From positions 930,001 to 994,000 of the forward strand of contig JADJPM010000004.1 in NCBI GenBank assembly GCA_016713245.1: DNA of 64,000 bases. Direction: 5' to 3'. Origin of the DNA: Verrucomicrobiaceae bacterium (GTDB taxonomy: Bacteria > Verrucomicrobiota > Verrucomicrobiia > Verrucomicrobiales > Verrucomicrobiaceae). Both the position numbers and the translations under genes were made by a program. The notes under the pieces were generated by a model. The model was not told the DNA's origin and did no database searches. It was given only the letters and a program-made list of their open reading frames with translations. Of the stretch, positions 1-7,215 are shown in pieces (within the stretch, counting starts at the first letter, position 1; each line of letters opens with the position of its first letter).

Positions 1-756
1 CAGGCGGCCAGTGAGCATCTGGTAGAGCATGACGCCCATGGCGTAAATGTCTGCCCGATGATCCACGCTGCTGCCGAGGGTGAGTGCCTCCGGGGCCAAG
101 AAATGCACGGTGCCCATGACGTGACCGGTGACGGTGAGGCTGGTGTGGCCGCTTTGGAAGGATTTGGCGAGGCCGAAGTCCGCCACCTTCACCTGGCCGT
201 CGATGCCGACCATGATGTTCGCTGGCTTGATGTCGCGATGAACGATGCCCAGCTCGTGGGCGTATTGCAGTGCATCGCAGACATGCGCGGTGACGGCCAG
301 AGCGTGAGCGGAGGAGAGACGGCCCTGGCGTGCCACCATCTGGCCCACATCGGTGCCGTCGATGAACTCCATGATGAAGTAGAGCGTGCCATCGCTCATC
401 TCGCCGAAGTCGAAGACCTTCACGATGCCGGGATGGTTGAGCTGCGCCATGGCGCGGGCCTCTTGTTTGAACCGCTGCGCGAACGAGGCGTCATGCTCGC
501 TAAGCTGTGGCGGCAGGATTTTGATGGCTACTGCACGTTCCAGTGAGGTCTGCATGCCGCGATACACCGCTCCCATGCCGCCACGAGCGAGAAAGGCCTC
601 AATCACATAGCCTGTGAGCCGCGACTGAAGCTCCTCGGGCGTGGGTGGCTGCCAGTAGCGCGGATCAGAGGGCGGCTTTCCCTCCGTGCCGGCGGCTTCG
701 CGAAGAAGATCGCTGGCGGCGTTGCCGAAAAGAGGGTCGGAGGAGGTGGGAGACAT
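1..756 (-). CDS. Serine/threonine protein kinase, partial (C-terminus beyond window)
   Basis: Cytoplasmic protein kinase, N-terminal 252 residues visible and still open at the window edge. Glycine loop LARGGMGAVYRG at about 56-67, the ATP-binding lysine in AIKI at 79, catalytic HRDIKPAN at 173-180, DFG at 193-195 and APE at 221-223 are all intact, so the enzyme should be active. The start ATG at 754-756 gives MSPTSSDP. It is a close paralogue of the next kinase (977-3916), sharing the N-terminal YWQPPTPEEL-like segment that precedes the kinase domain. It lies about 220 bp downstream of that kinase on the same strand, so it may belong to the same sigma factor-kinase transcription unit. The C-terminal architecture is not visible. 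Confidence 0.93.
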   Translation of the reverse strand, partial: MSPTSSDPLFGNAASDLLREAAGTEGKPPSDPRYWQPPTPEELQSRLTGYVIEAFLARGGMGAVYRGMQTSLERAVAIKILPPQLSEHDASFAQRFKQEARAMAQLNHPGIVKVFDFGEMSDGTLYFIMEFIDGTDVGQMVARQGRLSSAHALAVTAHVCDALQYAHELGIVHRDIKPANIMVGIDGQVKVADFGLAKSFQSGHTSLTVTGHVMGTVHFLAPEALTLGSSVDHRADIYAMGVMLYQMLTGRL

Positions 757-774
757 GGTGAGATGGCAGGCTGA

Positions 775-813
775 GAACGTTCAACATCGAACATTCAACT
801 TCGAACGTTCAAC
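775..813. repeat. Short 14-bp iterated tract between kinase genes
   Basis: About 2.8 copies of a 14-bp word: GAACGTTCAACATC, GAACATTCAACTTC, GAACGTTCAACG. It lies just upstream of the kinase starting at 756. The copies differ at one or two bases. It is one of several word-like tracts in this window, each with a different word. Confidence 0.75.
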
Positions 814-976
814 GAGGGGCATGGGTAGATTCGGAAGGCGGCGCGAGGGGTTGCAAGCGAGGGGAATAAAAAGTGATAAAGGTCAGGGAGGGGTTTCAAG
901 CTCCCGATGATTTTAACCGGCATGCTTTTGTCTTGGACTCTCACGCGTTGTTTGCGGCTCTTGAAGGCCGGTGGCC

Positions 977-3916
977 TCACGGCTCGAGTTTGAAGGTGGA
1001 TTGGGCAGCGGCGGGGCTGGCTTGCTTGATGAAGGTGCCGTCGGTCTTGGCGGTGATGAATTCGCCAGGGTAGTTTAGGGACTCGAAACGGACACCGCCG
1101 CCGCTTTGCCGGATGATCCGCCAGGTGGCGTCTTTTTCGAAGAGCGGGTCTGTGGCGCTCGTTTTCCGCTGGCCGACGTAGATGACGCCTCGGTAATGCC
1201 GTAGATACATGCCTTGTCTGCCCCAGACTCGCAAGGAGACGAGCGTGGGATCGGCTAGGCCGGGCACCACATCGAAGCGGGTGGCATCTGTGCTGCTTTG
1301 CACGAGGCGGTCGGGCTGCTCCATGAGGAGGTATTGTGAGGTGCTCTCCGAAAGGTGGATGCGGGTGGCTTTGGGCAAATCATGCGTGGTGTCGAGCGGC
1401 GGTGCCTGGCCAGTGGGGAGTGACTTGGCCTGGGCATCGGCATGAAGGGTGGGATAGGCCCAGAAAGCATGATCGCCGTATCCGCTGCCGCAAACATCGG
1501 TGATGAGGGTGAGGCGTCGTGTGCCCGGAGGGATGGTGATGGCGAGGGGGATTTCCCGACTGGGAACGGTGTCGAGTCGCTTGCTCAGGAAGACTTCTTG
1601 GCCATCGAGGAGCGCCTGATAGGTCCAGCTACCAGAATTCATCACCGGGAGGCCGGTCGTCATATCCGAGGGGCCGATGCCGGTGGCGGTGAAGCGGGTG
1701 TAACCTTCGGGGAGGGTGAAATCGAGCCGTGTGTTGGCATGCGCCCAGAGGTATTGGAAGCAGGGTTTGCCTCCAACGAAGACGCCGCGGCCATCGCGGG
1801 CATCCGTGCCGCCGTAGTGATTGGCACGGTAGCGTCCCCAGCCGCCAATGACATCTGTGGGGGATAGATCGCCCAGGAAGAGCGGTGGCAGCTTTTTGGC
1901 TGGGGGCGAAATCGGCAGAGTGGCCGGGGCAAAGACCTGCCAATGGCAGATACCTGCACTCCAGCCTTCGGTGCATTGCACCGCGATCCGCAGCGCCCTG
2001 GTGCGAACGGCAGGGAAGGTGACGACGGACCATTCAGAGCGTCTGGCAGGCGGAAACAGCGTCTCTACAGGCACCCAGGCACTGGTGGATTCCTCGCGGT
2101 AAAGCAGCCGCCAGTATTCCGGAAGCCCGCACTGGCCTCCACGCTCGCCACGATCATCATACCAAAATACCCGGCTTTCGCCGATGAGCCTCGGCGCATC
2201 CCATTCATACTGCACCCACTCCAGGCCGCCCTTGAGATCATGCCAGGTGAAACGCGGCTTGGTCACGTCATTTGAATGGCGGTCGGAGTAAACTGGGCTG
2301 GTGTTGAGGTGGCGCACATCATCGCCGCTCCAGCAGTGGGAGGCGCTGGGCCGGGCGGCGGTGGCAAGGTTTGTGCCGGGCTCTTCGACGGGTGGTGAGA
2401 GATCCGGCGGCTCTAGCAGCACCCGATCGATCCCCGCGCAGGCATCGCCGAAAGGCCCTGCCACTCCACGAGTGCCAATAATCTCCAGCGCCAGCTCGTG
2501 GTCTCCTTTTTCGAGCTCCCAAACGCCACCATCGGTCATGCCAGCGAGGGTGATTTTCTCCGCCCGCAGGTCAAAGGGACTGCCGGGAAGCTTTCGTCCA
2601 TCCAGGGAGATGTCCACGATGCCAGCATCGGGTGCCACGGGCAGTTGCAGGCGGAGTCGCTGCTTACCAGCCTCGTCCACCGGTAGCTTTAGGCGGAGGC
2701 GGTCACCCTTTTTGCCCTTCATCCACCAGAGATGCGCACCACCGCTCCACAGCGCCTGACGGAAGTCCTTTATGTCATCACGGGCTTTTGCCTCGCCCCC
2801 GCTGGCCTCGATCACCGGGAGGTTTTCACCTTCGATCTGCGAGAGCTTCTGGCGCATCGCATTCGGCCATTTCATCCACAGGAAAAACGCCGCCAAACCG
2901 ATCACCACGGATCCCACTGGCAGCCAGAAGCCCCAGTCGAAGTCTTGTCGAGGCGGTGGACGGCGAGAAGGCTGACGCGGCGCGGGGGGCGCTTGCCGCC
3001 GAGGTTGGGGCACGGTGTTCAGGGCGGCGGGAGCACTGGCAGCAGCCGGATCGACCTTCACCACCGGCGTGGTGAGAATGGCATCGAGGTCACGCCGCAT
3101 GGCATCGACGCCGGGATAGCGCTGGGCGGGCTCATACTTCAGCGATTGAGCGATGATCGCATCGAAGCGTGGATCGAGACCCTCGATCTTTTTCGAGGCG
3201 GGCTCGAAAACGCCGCGTGGCAGCACTCCGGTGAGCATGTGGTAGAGCATGACGCCGACGGCATACACATCCGCACGGGCATCCACTGAGCCATCGGCCA
3301 GCAGCGCCTCGGGAGCGATGTAGTCCGGCGTGCCCATGGCATGGCCGCTCATGGTCAGGCTCGTGGCACCGGACAGCCAGGCTTTTGCCAGGCCGAAATC
3401 CGCCACCTTCACCACGCCGTTGGTGCCGATGAGAATGTTCGCGGGCTTGATGTCACGGTGAATGATGCCGCGTGCGTGCGCATAGGCCAGCGCATCACAA
3501 ACATGCGCGGTGATGGCCATGGCGTCTTTGGATCTCACGCGGCCTTGCTGCTCCATCATCCGGGCAACGTCCGTGCCTTCGACATACTCCATCACGATGT
3601 ACAAAAGCCCCTGCTCCGTGCGGCCAAAGTCATACACCGCCACGATGCCGGGGTGGTTCAGTTTCGCGAGAGACATGGCCTCCTGCCGAAAGCGTGCGCC
3701 ATAAGCCGGATCGACCTGCTCCAGCCCCGGCGGCAGGATTTTGATGGCCACTGGGCGATCGAGCGCAGCCTGACGGCCCAGATAAACCGCTCCCATGCCG
3801 CCGCGGCCAACGAGCGAAGCCAGATGATACTTCGGCAGCATGAGTTCCAGTTCCTGTGGCGTCGGCGGCTGCCACTGGGAAGGATCGAAGCCGGGAGATG
3901 GGTTTCCAGATGCCAT
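977..3916 (-). CDS. Membrane Ser/Thr kinase with discoidin-like, NPCBM-like and AbfB-like ectodomain
   Basis: Transmembrane protein kinase; residue numbers here count from a TTG three codons upstream of the chosen ATG. Kinase domain about 33-290 with GRGGMGAVYLG, K62, HRD 156-158 and DFG 176-178. A Pro/Arg-rich linker leads to one membrane helix at 332-352. The exported part holds a beta domain (about 375-510), a discoidin-like domain (516-668) of the type seen in arabinofuranosidase-like proteins, an NPCBM-like domain (685-830) and a C-terminal AbfB-like beta-trefoil (855-982). Kinase activity is clear from motifs; sugar binding is inferred from fold resemblance. The upstream sigma gene ends at 3922, and TTGA overlaps the alternative TTG start at 3925; the ATG at 3916 follows by 5 bp. 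Probably translationally coupled and envelope-sensing. Confidence 0.92.
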   Translation of the reverse strand: MASGNPSPGFDPSQWQPPTPQELELMLPKYHLASLVGRGGMGAVYLGRQAALDRPVAIKILPPGLEQVDPAYGARFRQEAMSLAKLNHPGIVAVYDFGRTEQGLLYIVMEYVEGTDVARMMEQQGRVRSKDAMAITAHVCDALAYAHARGIIHRDIKPANILIGTNGVVKVADFGLAKAWLSGATSLTMSGHAMGTPDYIAPEALLADGSVDARADVYAVGVMLYHMLTGVLPRGVFEPASKKIEGLDPRFDAIIAQSLKYEPAQRYPGVDAMRRDLDAILTTPVVKVDPAAASAPAALNTVPQPRRQAPPAPRQPSRRPPPRQDFDWGFWLPVGSVVIGLAAFFLWMKWPNAMRQKLSQIEGENLPVIEASGGEAKARDDIKDFRQALWSGGAHLWWMKGKKGDRLRLKLPVDEAGKQRLRLQLPVAPDAGIVDISLDGRKLPGSPFDLRAEKITLAGMTDGGVWELEKGDHELALEIIGTRGVAGPFGDACAGIDRVLLEPPDLSPPVEEPGTNLATAARPSASHCWSGDDVRHLNTSPVYSDRHSNDVTKPRFTWHDLKGGLEWVQYEWDAPRLIGESRVFWYDDRGERGGQCGLPEYWRLLYREESTSAWVPVETLFPPARRSEWSVVTFPAVRTRALRIAVQCTEGWSAGICHWQVFAPATLPISPPAKKLPPLFLGDLSPTDVIGGWGRYRANHYGGTDARDGRGVFVGGKPCFQYLWAHANTRLDFTLPEGYTRFTATGIGPSDMTTGLPVMNSGSWTYQALLDGQEVFLSKRLDTVPSREIPLAITIPPGTRRLTLITDVCGSGYGDHAFWAYPTLHADAQAKSLPTGQAPPLDTTHDLPKATRIHLSESTSQYLLMEQPDRLVQSSTDATRFDVVPGLADPTLVSLRVWGRQGMYLRHYRGVIYVGQRKTSATDPLFEKDATWRIIRQSGGGVRFESLNYPGEFITAKTDGTFIKQASPAAAQSTFKLEP

Positions 3917-3921
3917 GGTGG

Positions 3922-4659
3922 TCAATGCATGCGGGCCGACATCAGCTCTTTGAGCTCGGCGGTGATATTTTCAGGCGTGGGGTCATCCAGCGTGGCCGCC
4001 ACCTGCTCACGGATGAGGTTTTGGCAGCGGGCGCGGAGGCGTGAGATGTCGCTCTTCAGCGTGCCTTCGGGGCGGTCGAGCTTGGAAGAGAGCTCAGCGA
4101 GGCTGGCATCTCCTTTCCCGGTGATGAAAGGAGCCAGCGCGGCGAAAAGTGCCGCTTGGCCTCGCTTGGCATAATCCTCGCGCAGATCCTTCATGGCATT
4201 CGCCGCGATGGTTTCCATCCACTGCCGTTGGAAAGCGACGATGGGTGTGCGGTCATCCACCGGTTCGGCTAGAAGAGCCTGCGTCTCGCTGAGATCAGCC
4301 ATCGCCGCGACTTTGCCTGCTCCACGCTTCGCGGCCATTTCGTGGCGGTGGCGGTCGATGAGGAAGGATTGCAGCTTGGTGATCAAAAAAGCTCGCAGCT
4401 TCACGTTGAGGCCGGAGGCGTCCGCGAAGGCGTTTTTCGAGAGCAGATGCTCAAAGAAAGCCTGTTTCAGATCCGCCGCCGCATCCGGCGAATACCCTTT
4501 GCGGAGAATGAAAACATGGATCGGCCTTTCATAGAGGCGGCAAAGCTCATCGAGCGCCTGATCAGCCCCCGGTTCTGCCTCCGCCACGGCGAGTCGCACC
4601 CGACTCCACATTGTGGGCGGAAATGCGATGGAGGGTGAGGCGGGATCTTGAGAAGCCAT
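3922..4659 (-). CDS. ECF-like RNA polymerase sigma factor of a kinase-linked group
   Basis: Sigma-70 family factor of about 245 residues. The N-terminal half resembles region 2 (LYERPIHVFILRKGYSPDAA, then DLKQAFFEHLL) and the C-terminal half resembles region 4, with a helix-turn-helix-like stretch LAELSSKLDRPEGTLKSDIS. The start ATG at 4657-4659 (MASQDPAS) is preferred over an upstream in-frame codon at 4740 that would run through an intergenic palindrome. It is followed without a gap by the membrane kinase. Sigma factors of this sort next to Ser/Thr kinases are well known in Planctomycetes and Verrucomicrobia, where the kinase is thought to control the sigma factor. No anti-sigma gene is seen. 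The target promoters are unknown. Confidence 0.85.
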   Translation of the reverse strand: MASQDPASPSIAFPPTMWSRVRLAVAEAEPGADQALDELCRLYERPIHVFILRKGYSPDAAADLKQAFFEHLLSKNAFADASGLNVKLRAFLITKLQSFLIDRHRHEMAAKRGAGKVAAMADLSETQALLAEPVDDRTPIVAFQRQWMETIAANAMKDLREDYAKRGQAALFAALAPFITGKGDASLAELSSKLDRPEGTLKSDISRLRARCQNLIREQVAATLDDPTPENITAELKELMSARMH

Positions 4660-4673
4660 GCGGTTGATTCTTA

Positions 4674-4711
4674 GCCGGAGGCGAGCCAGCTTGGCGAGTA
4701 AAAACTCCGGC
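4674..4711. promoter_or_regulatory. Imperfect palindrome between divergent sigma factor and tatD genes
   Basis: Arms GCCGGAG (4674-4680) and CTCCGGC (4705-4711) are perfect, with an inner GCCAGCTTGGC inverted motif. The element sits in the 110-bp divergent intergenic region, so it could be an operator for the sigma gene or simply a hairpin. No promoter was assigned with confidence. Confidence 0.4.
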
Positions 4712-4769
4712 ACGCATTGATCAGGCACCTTGCTTGACACTCCCAGGCGTCCACGCCATGCGGAGGCGC

Positions 4770-5558
4770 ATGTTCTTCGATACCCACACGCATCTCGGCA
4801 GCCAGAAATTCGACACGGATCTGCCTGCGGTGCTCCAGAGTGCCCGTGAGGCGGGCGTGAGCCGCATGGTGGCTCCGGCCGTCGATCTCGAAAATGCCAG
4901 CAAGCTGCTCGCCATCGCGGAAAAGGAGCCGGATGTGCGTGTCGCGGTGGGCATTCATCCCTGCGATGTCGATACGGTCAGCGGCACCGCTTGGCAGGAT
5001 GAACTGCGTGAGCTGGCGCAGCATCCCAAGGTCTGCGCCATTGGCGAGATCGGCCTCGATTATTTCCATGCACCGCCGGAAGGCTGGACGCAGGAAACGT
5101 GGCGCTCGCATCAGGCTGCGGTGCTGCGTGTGCAGCTCGAAATCGCGGCGGAACTCGGTCTGAACGTCATTTTGCACAATCGCGAGAGCTGGGACGATCT
5201 CGTGACGCAGGTGATGCCCTTCAGTGGCAGACTTCGCGGCGTGTTTCATTGCTTCACCGGCAGTTTGGAGCAGGCACGGCCACTTCTCGAAGCCGGTCAC
5301 CTCATTTCCTTCACCGGGATCGTCACCTTCAAGAATGCCGGCGTCATCGCCGAAACCGCTCGCGATGTGCCCGCAGGCCATTTCATGCTCGAAACGGATG
5401 CGCCCTACCTTTCCCCGGTGCCGCATCGCGGAAAAAGATGTGAGCCCGCCTATGTGGCGGATACCGGCCGTGCCGTGGCGGCTTTACGAGGCATTTCGGC
5501 GGAGGAACTGGCTGCCGACACCTCGCGGACGGCCCTGAGTTTCTTCCGAGGTTGGTGA
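4770..5558 (+). CDS. tatD: TatD family metal-dependent hydrolase/DNase
   Basis: Cytosolic TIM-barrel hydrolase of about 262 residues, a normal TatD length. Metal ligands are visible: DTHTHLG at the N-terminus, GEIGLDYF, ILHNRES, FHCFTGS and ETDAPYLSP near the C-terminus. TatD proteins act as 3'-5' exonucleases/DNases and in DNA repair or RNA quality control; the exact substrate here cannot be told. The start is put at the ATG giving MFFDTHTHLG; an ATG 12 bp upstream (MRRRMFF) is also possible. GGAGG at 4762-4766 is close to the chosen start. The gene is divergent from the sigma factor and is followed by tRNA-Pro. Confidence 0.92.
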   Translation: MFFDTHTHLGSQKFDTDLPAVLQSAREAGVSRMVAPAVDLENASKLLAIAEKEPDVRVAVGIHPCDVDTVSGTAWQDELRELAQHPKVCAIGEIGLDYFHAPPEGWTQETWRSHQAAVLRVQLEIAAELGLNVILHNRESWDDLVTQVMPFSGRLRGVFHCFTGSLEQARPLLEAGHLISFTGIVTFKNAGVIAETARDVPAGHFMLETDAPYLSPVPHRGKRCEPAYVADTGRAVAALRGISAEELAADTSRTALSFFRGW

Positions 5559-5641
5559 CAGCTTGCCTTTCTCCTTGCGCATGCGCATTTCACGGCGACT
5601 ATCGCCGCCCCTCGCCAGACCGGCCGGGGGAAATCAGTTTT

Positions 5642-5718
5642 CGGGACGTAGCTCAGCCTGGTAGAGCGCTTGCTTTGGGAGCAAGAAGTCGTGAGTTCGA
5701 ATCTCGCCGTCCCGACCA
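5642..5718 (+). tRNA. tRNA-Pro (TGG)
   Basis: 77-nt cloverleaf with acceptor arms CGGGACG (5642-5648) and CGTCCCG (5708-5714), A73 and an encoded CCA. D-arm GCTCAGCCTGGTAGAGC, anticodon stem CTTGC/GCAAG with loop TTTGGGA giving anticodon TGG, and T-arm GTGAGTTCGAATCTCGC. All stems pair. An open frame that begins inside the tRNA is not its product. Confidence 0.98.
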
Positions 5719-5720
5719 CT

Positions 5721-5756
5721 TCAATCTCAAATTTCAGATTTGAAATTTCAAATCCT
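5721..5756. repeat. AT-rich palindromic tract after tRNA-Pro
   Basis: Contains the perfect palindrome TTTGAAATTTCAAA (5740-5753) and partial repeats of CAAATTTCAGATTTGAAATTT. It lies between the tRNA 3' end and the next start codon and could act as a hairpin after the tRNA, though it lacks a run of T. Confidence 0.55.
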
Positions 5757-5759
5757 CTG

Positions 5760-6260
5760 ATGTCCGCCCTTTACGCCGCCGTCCTCAGCACGTTCAAAGA
5801 AATGGGCTGGCACTACCGCGAGGTTCCCGAGCACGCCGTGATCGAGGCAGATTTCGAGGCGCATCACACGAAGCTCCCGCTGCACGTTCAGGTCTTTGGC
5901 GAGACGCACATCGCCAGCGCCGTGGCCACCTGCACTCTCCAAGTGCCTTCCACGCATCGCCTGCCCATCTGCGAACTGCTCATGCGCACCAACCGCGAGC
6001 TCAACATCGGCAATTTCGAGCTCGACTGGGAAACTGGCACCGTGCTTTTCCGTGCCACGAACGTCTTTCCGCCGCATCGTTACGACCAGCGCATCATCGC
6101 CAGCCTCGTCCACAGCGCCATCGCCGAGATGGACCGCCTCACGCCCTTCCTTGGAGAAATCATCCGCACGCCCAAAGGCGAGCTTCTCCTCCTCAAAGTA
6201 GCCGATTTGATGCTGCGGGAGGATTTGCTCCCGCCCGCTCCCGAGACGGACGAAGAGTAA
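5760..6260 (+). CDS. YbjN-like domain protein
   Basis: Soluble protein of 166 residues beginning MSALYAAVLSTFKEMGW. The alternating strands and the pattern of a short N-terminal helix, central sheet (LPLHVQVFGE, TVLFRATNVFPP) and C-terminal helices resemble YbjN/secretion-chaperone-like proteins, which have no enzymatic motif. The assignment rests on overall pattern, so the function is open. The start ATG at 5760 lies just after the AT palindrome; an upstream extension would run into tRNA-Pro. The last codons (about ICS-like LLPPAPETDEE tail) are partly duplicated at 6413-6444 beyond a hairpin element. Confidence 0.75.
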   Translation: MSALYAAVLSTFKEMGWHYREVPEHAVIEADFEAHHTKLPLHVQVFGETHIASAVATCTLQVPSTHRLPICELLMRTNRELNIGNFELDWETGTVLFRATNVFPPHRYDQRIIASLVHSAIAEMDRLTPFLGEIIRTPKGELLLLKVADLMLREDLLPPAPETDEE

Positions 6261-6281
6261 GGTGGGTGCCACTATGCTCGG

Positions 6282-6373
6282 TTTGCCGCAGAGGGGCAGA
6301 GGAGCAAAGAGCGCAGATCTTTCTCAAACATTCATCCTCCGTGACCTCTGCCTCTTTGCTACTCCGCGGCAAA
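6282..6373. repeat. Hairpin repeat with TTTGCCGC/GCGGCAAA ends
   Basis: Ends TTTGCCGC (6282) and GCGGCAAA (6373) are inverted, with inner AGCAAAGAG and CTCTTTGCT arms. It resembles the element at 20174-20259. Such REP-like intergenic palindromes are non-coding. A copy of the preceding gene tail follows it at 6413-6444. Confidence 0.7.
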
Positions 6374-6412
6374 AATCGAGCTTCCCCCAAGCTTCTGACC
6401 AGCAGTCAGACC

Positions 6413-6444
6413 ATTTGCTCCCGCTCGCTCCCGAGGCAGAGTAG
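6413..6444 (+). pseudogene. Duplicated tail of the YbjN-like gene
   Basis: A 32-bp stretch ATTTGCTCCCGCTCGCTCCC... ending in TAG matches the end of the preceding gene (6223-6260) except for a few substitutions and a short deletion. It has no start and is not a gene on its own. Confidence 0.65.
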
Positions 6445-6459
6445 CTGTCACTTTCCGGC

Positions 6460-7206
6460 ATGCCCGCCCGCTACGCCCTCCAGAACCACCCGGCCTTCAG
6501 CGATCCTCTCTCCAAAGAAGATCTCTACACCCTCGTCGCCCGGGGTTCCCTGGCACGCGGGGAGATGGTCGTGAGTGATGAAACGGGTGCCACGCACACC
6601 GTCGGCGAGGTCATCGGTGGCATGCGCCCACCACGCCAGGCTCCCATGGCACGTCCTGCCTTCCGCGAGATCACGCCCGACTTCGAAGGCCCGCCCGAGG
6701 AGATCGAGGAGGAGCCCGAAGAAGAGGAAATCGAAGACGAGCGCTACAACTACACCTCCAGCGGCGAGCCCATCCTGCATCACTCGCATCCTTCGTGGCT
6801 TGCCTATGCCAAGACACTGTTTCTCGCCGTGCTCCTCGCCATCGCCGCCGGGCTGCTGTTCCTGTTTGAACCCACCTATGCCATCATCGCCCTCGTCGCG
6901 TCCATCATCGTGCTCTTCGGCGTCTTCGTCGCTCGGGTGACGCATGACTACATCGTCACGCCGCAACGCGTTGAGCTGCTCTGGGGCATTCTCGGACGCA
7001 GTTCCAAAGAAGCCCGCATCTGCGACATCCGCAGCATCGACGTCTATGAAAGCGGCCTCAAAGGCATGCTCGGCCTCGGCACCATCGACTTCTCCACCGC
7101 TGCCAACGCCGGCATCGAAGTCCAGTTCCGCGATCTCCGCCGCGCCCACGAGGTGAAGGAACTCGTCCGCAAACTCCAAAGCGGCGTCGATCCCACCGAA
7201 GACTGA
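6460..7206 (+). CDS. Membrane protein with GYF-like N-terminus and bacterial PH domain
   Basis: 248 residues. The N-terminal part (about 1-55, LSKEDLYTLVARGSLARGEMVV) resembles the GYF_2-like domain frequent in Verrucomicrobia. An acidic linker (EEIEEEPEEEEIEDE, about 85-100) leads to two membrane helices at about 122-160. The C-terminal 85 residues (THDYIVTPQRVELLWGILGRSSKEARICDIRSIDVY...) match bacterial PH (bPH2/DUF304) domains. Role unknown; PH-domain proteins of this type are usually membrane-associated accessory factors. The ATG at 6460 follows the duplicated tail, and the gene ends 9 bp before the histidine kinase, so the two may be cotranscribed. Confidence 0.85.
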   Translation: MPARYALQNHPAFSDPLSKEDLYTLVARGSLARGEMVVSDETGATHTVGEVIGGMRPPRQAPMARPAFREITPDFEGPPEEIEEEPEEEEIEDERYNYTSSGEPILHHSHPSWLAYAKTLFLAVLLAIAAGLLFLFEPTYAIIALVASIIVLFGVFVARVTHDYIVTPQRVELLWGILGRSSKEARICDIRSIDVYESGLKGMLGLGTIDFSTAANAGIEVQFRDLRRAHEVKELVRKLQSGVDPTED

Positions 7207-7215
7207 TTTCGCGGC

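Noticed and set aside
5670..5759. N-terminal extension of the YbjN-like gene
   Set aside because: It would start inside tRNA-Pro; the ATG at 5760 is the reasonable start.
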